Source of the DNA: Mantamonas sphyraenae
Taxonomy: Eukaryota > CRuMs > Mantamonadidae
Length of the DNA: 64,000 bases
Reading direction: 5' to 3'
NCBI GenBank assembly: GCA_026936335.1
Contig: JAPMXV010000009.1
Span: 248,001-312,000, forward strand
Below are positions 1-11,401 of this stretch, piece by piece. Below the pieces are notes generated by a model, which saw only the letters and a list, made by a program, of their open reading frames with translations, was not told the origin of the DNA and searched no databases. Each line of letters starts with the position of its first letter. Position 1 is the first letter of the stretch. Position numbers and translations under genes: made by a program.

Positions 1-836
1 GTGCCCACCCACTCGGCCGACAAGCTGGAAAACGCCCTCAAGACCCTTTTCCCAAGCATGTTTGAGCACGAGCCCGACGCCATGTACCATCTCACGACGC
101 TTGTCGACCCGCTTGTTCTCATCGACATGGGTGTGCCCGTTGTGCGGACCGTCCAGGAGGCCGGCGATTTTGTCGTCACATTTCCTCGTGGCTTCCACGC
201 CGGCTTCAACACAGGCTTCAACGTCGCCGAGGCCGTCAATTTCGCCCTGCCCAACTGGATGCGTTTTGGCCAGCAGGCCATCAACAAGTACGCCTACGTG
301 CGCTTCGCCATTTTCTCCCACTCGGAAATGGCTCTCAAGCTCGCCATCCACAATAACTCCAAGGACATGGCCAAGGAGATCCTGCACAGCTTTGGACCCA
401 TCTGGACCAAGTTTTGCAAGACCTCGCAAGAGCTCATCAACAACGGAATCCGCCGCGAGCGCATTGTAGACGATGTCATGGACGTTGTCGACCTCGTCTG
501 CAGCAAGGAGTGCTGCGTCTGCCTCAGCTACTGCCTCCTCGGCTACGTCACGTGCACTTGCACTCCCGACATGGTTGTCTGTGTCCACGACGTCGACAGT
601 CTCTGCGCATGCCACGTCGCAGACAAAACCCTCCACCTTCGCTTCAACTTTCCTCACATCACGCTCCTGCTGCGAGTCCTCCAGCGACGAGCCTCGGGCC
701 AGTTCCAAGAGCCTCCGTCGACCACAAGGCCATCAGTGCTCTCTACGACAATCGCTGGACGCGCAATGGCAAGCGAAAGGTTGTTACATATTTTCCGGAC
801 GAGATCGACCTTCAGGGCGGCCTCAGCTACAGGTGA
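1..836 (+). CDS. KDM5/JARID1-like histone lysine demethylase, 3' part
   Basis: The gene is already open at base 1, so the N-terminal part lies outside the window. The visible start is the end of a JmjC domain: FVVTFPRGFHAGFN carries the His that in KDM5 enzymes is the third Fe(II) ligand, followed by the KDM5-like AEAVNF. About 60 codons later comes a C5HC2-type zinc finger (CSKECCVCLSYCLLG, then CTC, CVHD and CACH). This order is that of KDM5-type nuclear H3K4 demethylases. The frame changes near 676-728, where a GT...AG segment of 53 nt (ACCACAAG at its 3' end) joins LLLR to AISALYDNRW and aligns with the KDM5 segment ending in YDTW. The protein then stops at 834-836, so anything beyond the zinc finger is very short; animal KDM5 proteins continue into a long PLU-1 and PHD region. 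Family call is good; the last intron is inferred. Confidence 0.75.
676..728 (+). other. 53-nt intron in KDM5-like gene
   Basis: Removing this GT...AG segment is the only splice choice I found between 640 and 760 that moves from the zinc-finger frame to the frame ending in GGLSYR and stop. It is much shorter than most introns here (about 90-340 nt). Confidence 0.5.
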
Positions 837-924
837 CCAGTGCTTGCAACCCCCAACCCCCAATCCCCCCCAATGAATTGCACGATGTGCACAGAGTCCC
901 TTCGTCTGTCTGCTCCACACACAA

Positions 925-3900
925 TCAGTTCCATTCGTTGCCACTCTGATTCCTCCTCCACGCACGCACTGCTTCCATGTCCTCTTGCGTCGCAAACCCT
1001 GCGGCTGCGCTGTGCTCGTCGTCGCTACTCTCCTCTGCCCCGTCCTGTCCGTCTTCCTCGCCTCCCTCGGCGCCGCCCTCAAACACATTGCTCACAATTG
1101 AAAACAGCTTCGTCTGCAGCTCGTGCTGGTGCGCCGTCAGCAGCTTCAGGTCCGTTAACAGCGTCACCACGTTCTGCGTTTCGATCTCTGCCGCATCCGG
1201 AAGCATCTGGATCTGGAAGCGGCGTGTGCCCTGGATGGCCTGCGCCTGCGCCTTGGCCGTCTGCGATGATGCGTCCAGCAGGTGAGCCGTCATGCCTTCG
1301 CCGTTGCGTACCTTGGCCAGGTGAGCCTGCGCCATCCCTAGATCCTCGCTCATTTCGCTGTAGCTTCGCAGCAGCGGCTCCACCAGGTACCCAAAGTTGG
1401 CTTGCATCGACTTGTTCTCCAGCAAGCGACCCACATCCTCCAGCTCCAAGCCAAACGCTGCCAGCTGCTCCTGCATGTTTGCGTAGAGGCTCTCCTTGAC
1501 CGTCACCACCGCCTTCAGTGCCTCCTGCAGGTCCATGATCTGCGACTTTTCCGCACTGACCCCCAGCGAAAAGTACGCGCTGTCGATGATAGACTGCACA
1601 TAGCCCTCCAGCGGAAAGTACAAGTGTCGGTTCAACTTGCTCAGCATCCCGTTAAGGTTGGTGGCAAACCGTTCGATGGCCGTGTCCTCTCCGTACAGCG
1701 CCGCAAAGTTCACCGTGTTCACGTGCGGAAGCGTTGTCTCGATGTACGCACGCAGCTCCTGGAACTCGTCGTGAATCTGCATCCGGTGTGCTACCAGCGT
1801 CTCCTTCCAGCTGCCCAGATACTCCAGCAGCCGAGTGTCCTGAGCACTGAGCACAGGGTGTGTGCGCACCTCGGCTCCCCCCTCCTCTTTTTTGTCCTCA
1901 AACTGCCGGATGCGTTTGTCCAGCTCCACCAACTCCATCCCCTGCTGTCTCACCAGCGATCGGATCATGGCCAGCAGCGCCTCCTCCTCCTCGTCTTCCT
2001 GCGCGTCCGATTCCAGCACATTCTGCGCCCGCCGGCTCGCTTCGTCTGCATCCTCGATCATCTGTTGCAGCTGCATGCGTTTCTCCACCTCTTCCTCCAG
2101 GGCACTTGCCTGCGCCGCCTCCAGCGAGCTCTTTTCCTTCTTCAGACGCTCGTTCTCGGCCTTGGTGTCGCTGTTGGCCTTCATCAGGTCCGCCACTTGC
2201 GCCTGCAGCGATTGCAGCTTCACGTTCTGTTGCTGGAACTGAACAGTCTGCTCCTTGAGTTTGTTGCGCGACGCTTCTGCCTTTTCTGCCACCTGCTTCT
2301 CCAGTAGCTTCAGCTTGCGGTCGGTGTCGCTTCGCAGCTGTTTCATCGCTTCCTCCATCTTGACCATCTCCTTGCGCTTGGCCTCCAACGTCTTTTCGGC
2401 CTCCTCCAGCTGCTCACGCAGCTTGTTGTTCATCTCCTTCTCCTTGCTGTACATGCTGCGCAGCTGTCGGGCCTCCCGCTTCGCCCTGCTCTTTTCCGCT
2501 GCCACCTGCTCCTCCAGCCCGCTCTTCATCTCCTCATACTTGCTCTGCAACTCTGCCACCGTCCGTTTGTGCTCCTGCTTGTTCTTCACCAGCGCACGTT
2601 TCGTGGCCAGCGACCCGCCTCCTGCTGTGCTGCGTGGACTCAGCAGCGACGAATTGGTATCGGACTCCGTCGACGATCGGCGTGAGGATGATCTCGACAT
2701 GCTGCCCTCCGCGTCGTCGTTGCTGCCGCCACGCCTGAACTTGGCCTTGTCCCGGTCAAACGTGGCCCAGTGCGACCTGTTCAACCCAGCCATATCCCGT
2801 GCCACACGCGTGTCGACGCCGGCCTCCTCCAGCGCCGCATACATCTGCTCAGCCAGCATGGGCGATTCGTCGCTGCTGTGGTTGACAAACCCCTGCAGCA
2901 CCTGCAGCAGCTGGTCGCGTTCGCGCACGAGCTCGTTGTTGATGACTCCCAGCACCGCACACCGCTGCTCTGCGCGCTGATACTTCTTGGCCAGCTCACC
3001 CGGCGTGTGAAGAATGTCGTCTTGCGACCCACGTCGCTTGGCCTTCGACGAGGTGGACAAGGACGAGGAGGATGACGAGCCGTCGACGCCTCCTTCGTCC
3101 AGCTCAGGCAGCTCGCCTGCACTCGACACAAGGCTCATGACTGCAATGGCAGCCTGAAGCTCGTTCTTGAGCCCACGGGTGTGGGCCACCATGGTCAGTC
3201 GAGCCTCTGGGTTTGTAAACGCGTCACACAACAGCTGCGTCAGCTTGAACGTGCGCCAGTGGAACCCACTGCTGTCGCTCTTGCCCGTCAGATTCTCGAT
3301 CATCAGTCCCAGGTTCATGATGGATCCCTTGAGGGCGTGTTCCGCCTTTCCCATGTTGCTTCCGTCCAGCTGGGCAATCGGAGCCACGAGCACCACCGTC
3401 AGCACGCTTGTGTGCACGTTCATCGTGCTCTTTGTGTCACTGGCCTTGTTTCCTGTCTTTTTCTGTTTCTGCTGCTGTTTCTGCTGCTGCTGCTGCTGCT
3501 GTTGCAACTCCTCCTCGGCCTCGATGCCCGAAAGCGCGCTCACGTCGACTCCCAAATTCTTTGCGCTCGGCAGCGTCTCGTAGCTCTGGCGCAGGTGGGA
3601 GGCTGTAAAGGAGCCTCTACGTTGCAGCGAGGCCCTCGGCGATGCAAGCTGCTCCACGTCCTTGGTTGCCCGACGCGTAGAGGCCGCTTTTGCCGTGCTG
3701 CGCGGCGTGCTGCTGCTCGACAGACCTGCAGAGTCGGCGCGTGCCTCACTGCTGGTCCACTGAATGGCAAAGCGGAAAAACAGGTGGGAGCGAGGCACGG
3801 TGTTGCGTGTGCGCGAGTTGAACATGCAGAGGTGCAACACGTCGTCAAACGCGTCGATGCTTTCGATGGGCTCTGCCATGAGGTCTTGCACGCGATCGTC

Positions 3901-5102
3901 ATACAAGGCGCATTTCTGCTTGGACTGCAGGTCGTACACAGAGTTGTTGTAAATCTCAAAGGCGGAAAACAGAAGCGTTTGCGGCACTTCGCTGCCCGCA
4001 GGCAACTGGCCCTGTGCCTCTGCCTTGCGTATGGCTGCCATGCGCGTCAGCAGATGCGACACGGTGTGACGCAGTGCAGACTTGGACACACGTCGCCCTG
4101 CGCCGTCGTCGCCGCCGTCGTCGTGGCGTCCCTCTCCACCTCCCTCGCCTTCGCCCAAGTCGCCCATGTCTGGCGTGATGTCCAGCAGCACCGAGTGGCC
4201 CACTGTCCACTCCGTGCCTCCGCCGTCTCCCATCACCAGAAGCGTGCTGGGTTTCATGTCCATGCTCTGCTGCACCAGGTGTGGCACGACTGCGTCGAAG
4301 CTCGCCTGTGCAGACACATCCTTGTCCAGCACCATGTCAAATTGGAAGCGTTCACGTTGGCCTCGTCCCAGTGGCAGCGTAACTCGGCCCTTGCTGTCTG
4401 CACTCGCAAAGCACGTCCTGCCCTTGGACGGCGCGTTGACGCGGGCCACCACATTCACCTGTGTTGTGCGGCGCCATGCATCCACCCACCCCCGTGCATT
4501 GCATGTGTGTGTTTTTGCATCCGCCATGCGTGTGTGTACGTGCGTGTGTGTGTGTGTGTGTGTGTCAGACACTCCCTGTTGTGTGATAGTGGTCGCCAAA
4601 AACCGAGCTGAGCTTGACGACGACGCGAGGGCAATTCCTTGCGCGGCCTTGTCTCCCGCGTTTCTGCCGCATGCGTCGGCCGATGGAACAGGACGCGCCT
4701 GCACGCCTTCTCAATTCATGTCTTCCTTTGCACTCCACTCACCCTCTTCCATTCGCGGCGAATGTTGGTCTTTCGAACGTGGTCGCGGTGAAGACGTTGG
4801 ATTTTGGCGGCACTTTCCGCAGCCTCGTCGCGCCGTGTGCCGTTCCCTGGCGATGCATCGACGGCGTACTCCTGGGCCAGAGACAGATCGGTGTTGTGTG
4901 TGCGCTCTGCAGAGTAGCTGTCTTCCAGCGAGCTCTCGCTGGCCCGCACGCTGAGGTCGACTTCCTTTGTCGGCGTCGCGGGCTTGGCACTCGGGTGGGG
5001 CGGCCGCTCTCGTGCTTCGCTTTCCATGGACACCATCATCTTGACTGGAGTGTCGTCCATGCGACTGCCGCCGAATCTTGCGTCTGACTCCTTTTCCGAC
5101 AT
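925..5102 (-). CDS. Kinesin-like protein with degenerate motor domain and coiled-coil tail
   Basis: Two exons are proposed. Exon 1 (5102-4743, 120 codons) starts MSEKESDARF and ends in an IQ-like basic helix (AAKIQRLHRDHVRK) at a GTGAGT donor. Exon 2 (4458-925) continues in phase as VNVVARVNAP, which looks like the start of a kinesin motor. The protein is about 1297 aa. Motor landmarks are recognisable but altered: the P-loop position reads MGDGGGTEWT instead of GxxxxGKT; EIYNNSVYDL matches the EIYNExVYDLL stretch; switch I reads VPRSHLFFRF; the switch II DLAGSE is lost (VAPIAQLDGS); and FHWRTFKLTQLL matches the YRDSKLTRLL stretch. A long coiled coil follows (about residues 790-990, KEKEMNNKLREQLEEAEK onward). 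There is a polyglutamine run near 3460-3510. ATP hydrolysis looks unlikely, so it may be a structural microtubule protein. The subfamily is not resolved. Confidence 0.72.
4459..4742 (-). other. Intron 1 of kinesin-like gene, with a CA/TG microsatellite
   Basis: On the sense strand it starts GTGAGT, has CTGAC near 4567, then a (CA)n run (TG on the plus strand, about 4535-4566), and ends CAACACAG. No AG dinucleotide lies between CTGAC and the acceptor. It is phase 0 on both sides. Confidence 0.65.
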
Positions 5103-5182
5103 GTGGTGAGCAGAGCAGAGCAGGGAAGCCAGGTTTGTTGCCAGCTGCGCACTGACACACACACATACACACAAGCGACCAC
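5103..5182. promoter_or_regulatory. Shared divergent upstream region, kinesin-like / F-box gene
   Basis: Only 80 bp separate the two start codons. It holds a short GCAGA repeat and an ACACA run. I see no TATA box. Confidence 0.35.
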
Positions 5183-7024
5183 ATGAATTCTGCCATGGAT
5201 CGCTTGAGTGACGAAGCGATGCACACCATCGCTTCCCAGCTGGACATGGTGTCGCTTGCTCGGCTGTCCCGTGTCAACCGGCGCTGGCGGGACGTGTGTG
5301 CGGACAAGAGCTTGTGGTTGGCTTTGGCTCACAGACACTTTCAGGCTGCCATCCACGACTCCCTGCTCAACGTCAACGACAAACCGCGCCTGTTTGTTGC
5401 CCAGCAGTACAGGCTTGGAAGGGAACGCCTGCGCTTGGACAACGAGCTGGACGCCGTTCTTCTCTCCGCACAGGCTGGGAATGGCGTCGACGACGACGAC
5501 GCCCTGTTGCTCTCCCGGGGCATTCGCATCGACACAGGCCAGCCCATCACAGGCAACTACCTCCTCTCCCTGCGCAAGCAGTTGCAAGATGCAGAGGCTG
5601 GCCTGGACTCCTTGGATTCGCAAATTGACTCTGTGCTGCAGTCGCCTGGCACACAGGGGCGACGCACAGGCCAGCGCGGCTTCCTTGCAGGCGCAGGCGC
5701 AGCCAACGGCGATGAAGACGACGATGATGACACAGACTTGGAAATACTTGCAGGCGCACCGTTGCAGGGACGTGGAGGGACGGCAGCCGCGGGGGCTTCG
5801 GCGTACTCCCCCATGTTGGAAGCACGCAGGAAACTGGCGGCTGCATTGGATGCCCAAAGAGCCATGGCTGCGCGCATGCCTGCGTCGCAGGAGGAGCTGG
5901 CCATGTGGGAACGCGTGCTGCAGATGTTCTTCTTCAACCGCGGCTGCGACTGCGCCGCCTTGTTCCTCGTAGCCGGTGCCACGCTGCACCTGGCATACCG
6001 GCTGGACAGTGACACCTACCACGCTTCCTGGTTTTCCGTCTTGGCCCCGTTCTGCTTCATCTTTCTCTACATTTTCTCTGCGCTGACCATGATCAACGCC
6101 CTCAACTACTTTCTCAACCTGCCCGACCACGATGTGCTCAACCCCAACTCCAGCGACCTGTGCATCGACCACGAGCACGAGCTGCACGCCGACCCGGAGG
6201 CCCCACACACTCACGCCTGCACCTCCGTCCTGTACAACGCCCTCTTCTTTACCCGCCAGCTTCAAGCCTACTGTTGGATCCTGGTCATGCTTCTGGCCCT
6301 GGCCATGGTCTTGGCTCTGGCAGGTGCCACCAGCTACCAGGAGAACCTGGCCCAGGCGCGTGCCTCGTTCACACAGTCCGAGAGCGATGCACAACCTCCC
6401 TACCTGGTCCTCCACGCCCTCTTTGCCACCCTATACACCATGCTGGCTGTGCTCCTGCACCTCGTCTACCATTTCCCCGTGTGGAGGTTTGTCGAGCGTC
6501 AGCTGAGCAATAGCGACATGCACGTGCGCTGGGAATCGCGTGCCAGCCGCTCCACCTTCAAGAGCATCTTTGTCGTCGTCACCCTTCTCCTTGGCGTCCA
6601 GGTCCTTCTCGTGCACCTCAAGCTTACCCTAGTGCGTACCATGGGCTGGGGCGAGGTCTTCATCCCGTTCTGGCTAGTCTTTGTGCTGTTGCTGTGTGCT
6701 CTCGTCCTCGTCGCCACCACCTTTGTCCGCAGTGGGCCGGGCTCCTACGAAATGCTGGCCCTCAAGCGGCTTCTGGCCATCTGGGTGACCACCCTCCTCT
6801 TCTTCCTGGCCTTTATCGCCTTTCTCACCAACGCTCTTGACGAGCAGCAGATCCTGGCCGGCTTCTTTGCTGCCAAGCAGTGGTCTCTGGTCTTTGCGCC
6901 TGTGTTTGGCTTCCAGCTGCTCATGTTTGCCTGCTGCTGCATGCCAGGCGTCTCTCTCGACTGCATTCGGCTTTGCTCGGGCGAACGTGCAGACACGCGA
7001 AACAGCGCCGTGTTTTCCATGTGA
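5183..7024 (+). CDS. F-box protein fused to a TMEM185-like polytopic membrane domain
   Basis: Single exon, 613 aa. Residues 1-55 form an F-box (MDRLSDEAMHTIASQLD, then LSRVNRRWRDVC and LWLALAHRHF), the motif that binds Skp1 in SCF ubiquitin ligases. Residues 60-250 are a helical and acidic linker with DDDDD and EDDDDDTD runs. From about residue 255 to 595 there are about eight hydrophobic segments. Several carry the pattern of the TMEM185 (transmembrane Fragile-X-F) family: a short Leu/Arg-rich stretch, an aspartate or basic residue, a Trp, then VFxPxW (AYRLD followed by WFSVLAPF; LTLVRTMGWGEVFIPFW; QWSLVFAPVF). A membrane-bound substrate receptor for ubiquitylation is a reasonable inference. 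The F-box call is good and the TMEM185 relation is moderate. Confidence 0.7.
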   Translation: MNSAMDRLSDEAMHTIASQLDMVSLARLSRVNRRWRDVCADKSLWLALAHRHFQAAIHDSLLNVNDKPRLFVAQQYRLGRERLRLDNELDAVLLSAQAGNGVDDDDALLLSRGIRIDTGQPITGNYLLSLRKQLQDAEAGLDSLDSQIDSVLQSPGTQGRRTGQRGFLAGAGAANGDEDDDDDTDLEILAGAPLQGRGGTAAAGASAYSPMLEARRKLAAALDAQRAMAARMPASQEELAMWERVLQMFFFNRGCDCAALFLVAGATLHLAYRLDSDTYHASWFSVLAPFCFIFLYIFSALTMINALNYFLNLPDHDVLNPNSSDLCIDHEHELHADPEAPHTHACTSVLYNALFFTRQLQAYCWILVMLLALAMVLALAGATSYQENLAQARASFTQSESDAQPPYLVLHALFATLYTMLAVLLHLVYHFPVWRFVERQLSNSDMHVRWESRASRSTFKSIFVVVTLLLGVQVLLVHLKLTLVRTMGWGEVFIPFWLVFVLLLCALVLVATTFVRSGPGSYEMLALKRLLAIWVTTLLFFLAFIAFLTNALDEQQILAGFFAAKQWSLVFAPVFGFQLLMFACCCMPGVSLDCIRLCSGERADTRNSAVFSM

Positions 7025-7158
7025 CTCCAACTGAATGACACATGGATGTGGAATTGGTTTCTGGCGCTTCATGCATCCGTGCCCTCCTTGCGTCGACGCG
7101 ATGGGAGTGGAGCCAACACAACAATGGCAGCTCCTGCGCAGGCGAGTCAACCGAAACC

Positions 7159-10100
7159 ATGAGTGGCCTGTGCGGAGGACGTCAGCCTGGAGAAGGCACT
7201 CGCACCGTGTATGGCAACCAGCCAGACCGCAATATTCAGTATTGCGACAACAAGTACGTTCGGGTGTTGCGTGTGGCGTGTAGGAGCGTTTTGTAAAACT
7301 CTCTTCATCCCGTCGGAGTCCTTGCGGTTCGCTCGCCCCCCTTGCTCACACGCACTCGTCTCGCACGATGCTCGCGCTCCTACAGAATCAGCAACACAAA
7401 GTACACATTGATCACGTTTCTTCCGTACAACTTGGCCTCTCAGTTCAGGTGTGTTTCCGTTTCCTCTCCGCCTCTGCTTTTGGCAGGCCTCGCCTCCCAC
7501 TTTTTCTGCCCTCTCCAAGTCTTCACGTGCCCCACACGTGTCGCCTGCGTCTTCCCACGCCTGGCATGCACCTTGTACCTGCGTGAATACTCGCAGTCCA
7601 CGTTTTCCACCTGCGTACTAACTCGGCCGTGGCCCTGCACCTCTCCTGCGTGGCCTGTGCTTCTCTGCAGCCGCTTTATGAACCTGTACTTTTTGATGAT
7701 TGCCTGCCTGCAGCTGTGGGCCCTCATCACTCCCGTTGCCCCCATCACCACGTGGGGTCCGCTGGCCTTTATCTTTCTCCTCTCGGCCGTCAAGGAGGCC
7801 TTTGACGACTACTACCGTTGGCAGTCGGACAAGCGTGCCAACCTGACCCAGTTCCAGGTCGTCCAGAACGGCAAACTTGCCTACAAGGCGGCCCAGGACA
7901 TCCGCGTCGGCGACATCCTCTACCTCAAGGACAACTCGGAGATCCCCTGTGATCTTGTTGTTCTCAAGTCCTCTGAGGAGGGCGGTGGAGCGTACACCCA
8001 GACAGGTGAGTTGGCGAATCCGCGCCTCCAATCCTCCCCCCGCTTCACAAACCGCCTTCCCTCACCTGCACCAATGGCCCTTTCTGCTCGCCCCTTCTTC
8101 CCACCCACCCATATGCCCTCTGCCACGCATCCATGCATCTCCCATCTCGGCACCATTGCCCATGCGTCCTCCAGCGGCCACCTTATCCCTTGGGCACCCG
8201 GCCTTATCCAAACTCCCCCTTGCGTTTTCGCGCGCCGTTTGTCTAACCCCGGAAAAAAAAACCCCAAACGTTCACCATCGCTTCGCACAGCCAACCTGGA
8301 CGGTGAGACCGACCTCAAGTCGCGCCAGTGTCTCAAGTGCACGCAGGAGCTCACCGAAGACGAGATCATGAACCTGAAGGTGCGTTGTGGCATGTGCCAC
8401 GAACCCTTTTTCTTTTTCTGCATTGCCTCCATTTCCTGGATCCCGAAAAACGCACCCGCCGTGCGTGCATCGACAACCCTCTTCCCCCCTCCGCTTCTCA
8501 CCGCACTCGCACGTACTCACATGTTTCCCTAACCCTTCCTTGTACACCACAGTGCACCGTCGAGTGCGCCACCCCCAACGCAGAGATCTACGTGTTCAAC
8601 TCGCGCCTCCGCGTGGGCGCTCAGGGCGACAAGTGGGAGTCCCTCAGCGAGAAGCAGACCCTGCTGCAGGCCACCCATCTGCGTAACACAGGCTGGATCT
8701 ACGGCGTCACCGTCTACACAGGTAACGAGACAAAGGTGGGTATGAACAAGCGCCAGCCGCCCACAAAGTGGACGCGCACAGACGACTTTATCAACTACAT
8801 CACCATCTTCATCTTCACCGTGCAGACCTGCATCACCATCCTTATGGGCGTTGCAGGCAACCTGTGGAAGGAGCAGAACGGCTACCCGGCCGACTACCTC
8901 CGCTACCCCACCGTGGAACCCTTCCTCAACATCGCCATCATCCCGCTGCGCTTCCTCCTCCTCATGTCCCTCATGATCCCCATTTCGCTCAAGGTCACCC
9001 TCGACATTACAAAGTACATCTACGCCCTCTTCATCAACTGGGACCTCCAGATGTACGATGAAGAGACAGACACCCCGGCCGTCGCCTCAAACACTGCCAT
9101 TGCCGAAGATCTCGGCCAGATCGAGTATGTGTTCAGCGACAAGACAGGCACCCTCACCGAGAACATCATGCGCTTCCGCAAGTGCTCCATCAACGATCGC
9201 CTCTACGGCCACGGCCACGGCGTCGTGGATGCTCTCAGCGACGCCGATCTGCGCGAGGACGTGCGCGAAAACCCCGCGGTGCTCGACTTTTTCCGAGCCC
9301 TTGCCCTCTGCCACACCGTCATCCCGGTCTCCGACAATGACGACGATGACGACGAGGAGGACGAGGAGGACAGCGAGGACGACGAGCCGGGCAAGGCCAA
9401 GTCCTCCTTTGCCTCGCACAACATCAGCTACAAGGCTTCCTCTCCCGACGAGGAGGCTCTTGTCCTGGCCGCCGCAGAGATGAACGTCGTCTTTGCCGAG
9501 CGCGACCGCACCTTTATGATGTGCAAGGTCTTTGAGAACCAGGAGCACTACGAGCTGCTCGAGACCCTCGAGTTCACCTCCGACCGCAAGCGCATGTCTG
9601 TCCTCGTGCGCAACCAGGACACCCAGGAGATCTTCATCTACATCAAGGGCGCCGACGACAAGATCCTCAAGCGCCTCGCAGAGGACCAGGAGCCCAGCGC
9701 CACCCAGGAGCACCTCGAGATGCTCGCCGGCATGGGTCTGCGTACCCTCCTCGTCGGCGTACGACGCGTCGACGACGATGAGTACGAAAAGTGGAAGGTC
9801 GACATGCAGAATGCAAAGACCGCCATGAAGGACCGCGAAGACAAGGTGGCCGCCGCCTACGAGATCATGGAGCGTGACTTTACCCTCCTCGGCGCAACCG
9901 CCATCGAGGATCGCCTTCAGGAGAGCGTGCCCGAGGTCATCCATCTCCTGCGCCAGGCCGGCGTCACCTTCTGGATGCTCACCGGCGACAAGTTCTCCAC
10001 CGCCGTCCAGATCGCAACCGCATGCAACCTTATGTCCCCCGAAGGTGGCAAGGGTGGCTCCGACGGCAAGCTCCTGCCTGTCAAGGGCAAGAGCATCGAA

Positions 10101-11306
10101 GAGGTTGGCCAGAGCATCAACAAGCAAAAGAAGCTCGCCCTGTCCATCCACAACGAGAAGAACGTCACCGTCATCATCCAGGGCGACACCCTGCGCTCTG
10201 CTCTCGCCGACCACTCTGCAGACTTTCTCGAGCTCTGCCTCCTCTCCAAGGCGGTCATCTGCTGCCGCGTCACGCCCCAGCAAAAGGCCGACGTCGTCGC
10301 CATGGTCAAGGAGACCGGCCGACGCTGCCTGTCCATCGGCGACGGAGGCAACGATGTGTCGATGATCCAGGAAGCACACGTCGGTGTGGGTATCAGTGGA
10401 CGCGAGGGTCTCCAGGCCGCACGCGCCGCAGACTACTCCATCGCCAAGTTCAAGTATCTGCAGCGCCTCATGCTCATCCACGGCCGCTATGCGTACCTGC
10501 GCACCTCCTTCATTGCCCAGTACTCGTTCTACAAGAGCGCCTTTGTCGGCCTCATCCAGGTCACCTACGGTCTCTATTCGGGTCTCAGCGGCGCCTCCTT
10601 CTTCAACTCCTTCATGGTCATGGCCTACAACACCTTCTTCACCGGCCTTCCCGTCTTCTTTTACGCTCTCGACAAGGATGTGGAGGAGAGCAGCATGGAA
10701 GCATACCCTCACCTCTACCTGGATGGTGTCAAGGAGCGCTATCTTAACGTCAACACCATTGCCTGGTGGCTCGTACGCGCCGTCTTCCAGGCCATGACTG
10801 TCTTCTTCATCATGATGGGCACCTACAACCAGACCTGGCTCCATCCCAACGACGGCCGTGAAATGGACTATCTCAGCATTTCCACTCCGGCCTACACCGC
10901 CGTCATCATCGTGCAGACCATCACCATGGCCTACGAGAGCCACAACCTCACCTTCTACAACCACTTTTTCATCTGGGGCTCTCTCATCCTCTACTACCTC
11001 CTCATGACCGTGTACAACCTCCTGCCGGGCTTCGACTACGTCGACGTGTTCAACCGCTTCACCGTGGAGCCCAGCTTCTGGCTGTCCACCATCCTTGCCG
11101 GCGTCGCTGCGACCGTGCCTGTCATTTGCCAAAAGTACTTCCAGTACAACTACAACCCGACCCTGTCCCAGACCGTCAGCCAGCTGGAGCACCAGTTCCG
11201 TGTCACCCACGGCAAGAACGTGCCCGTCGAGCTGCCCCACTTCTCCACCTACCTCTCCAAGCCCAAGTCCAAGAATGCTCGCAATCGCCTGAGCATGCGC
11301 TTGTGA
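7159..11306 (+). CDS. P4-type phospholipid-transporting ATPase (flippase)
   Basis: Five exons: 7159-7253, 7386-7448, 7671-8005, 8291-8379 and 8553-11306, in phase throughout, giving about 1111 aa. P4 landmarks in order: RTVYGNQPDRNIQYCDNK joined to ISNTKYTLITFLP; QFSRFMNLYFLMIACLQ (TM1); TANLDGETDLK, the dephosphorylation DGET loop; PISLKV in TM4; SDKTGTLTEN with the phosphorylated Asp near residue 390; FTSDRKRMSVLVR and KGADDKI in the nucleotide-binding domain; MLTGDK; and GDGGNDVSMIQ (the usual GDGAND with A changed to G). Six C-terminal TM helices follow. P4-ATPases move aminophospholipids to the cytosolic leaflet, usually with a CDC50 partner, which is not in this window. The introns are C-rich on the sense strand with CTAAC-type branch sites, including TACTAAC near 7615. 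Confidence 0.93.
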
Positions 11307-11401
11307 TTGACTTTGACAATGGAATGAACATCGTTGTGGAAAACCAACTGCATTGCTGCCTCTCCTTTCCTTCATCTCTCTCGGGTCTCTTCTCTTCTGT
11401 C

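Noticed and set aside
3181-4611. Plus-strand open frame of 476 codons opposite the kinesin-like gene
   Set aside because: The composition is that of a shadow frame; the minus strand carries the motor and coiled-coil pattern.
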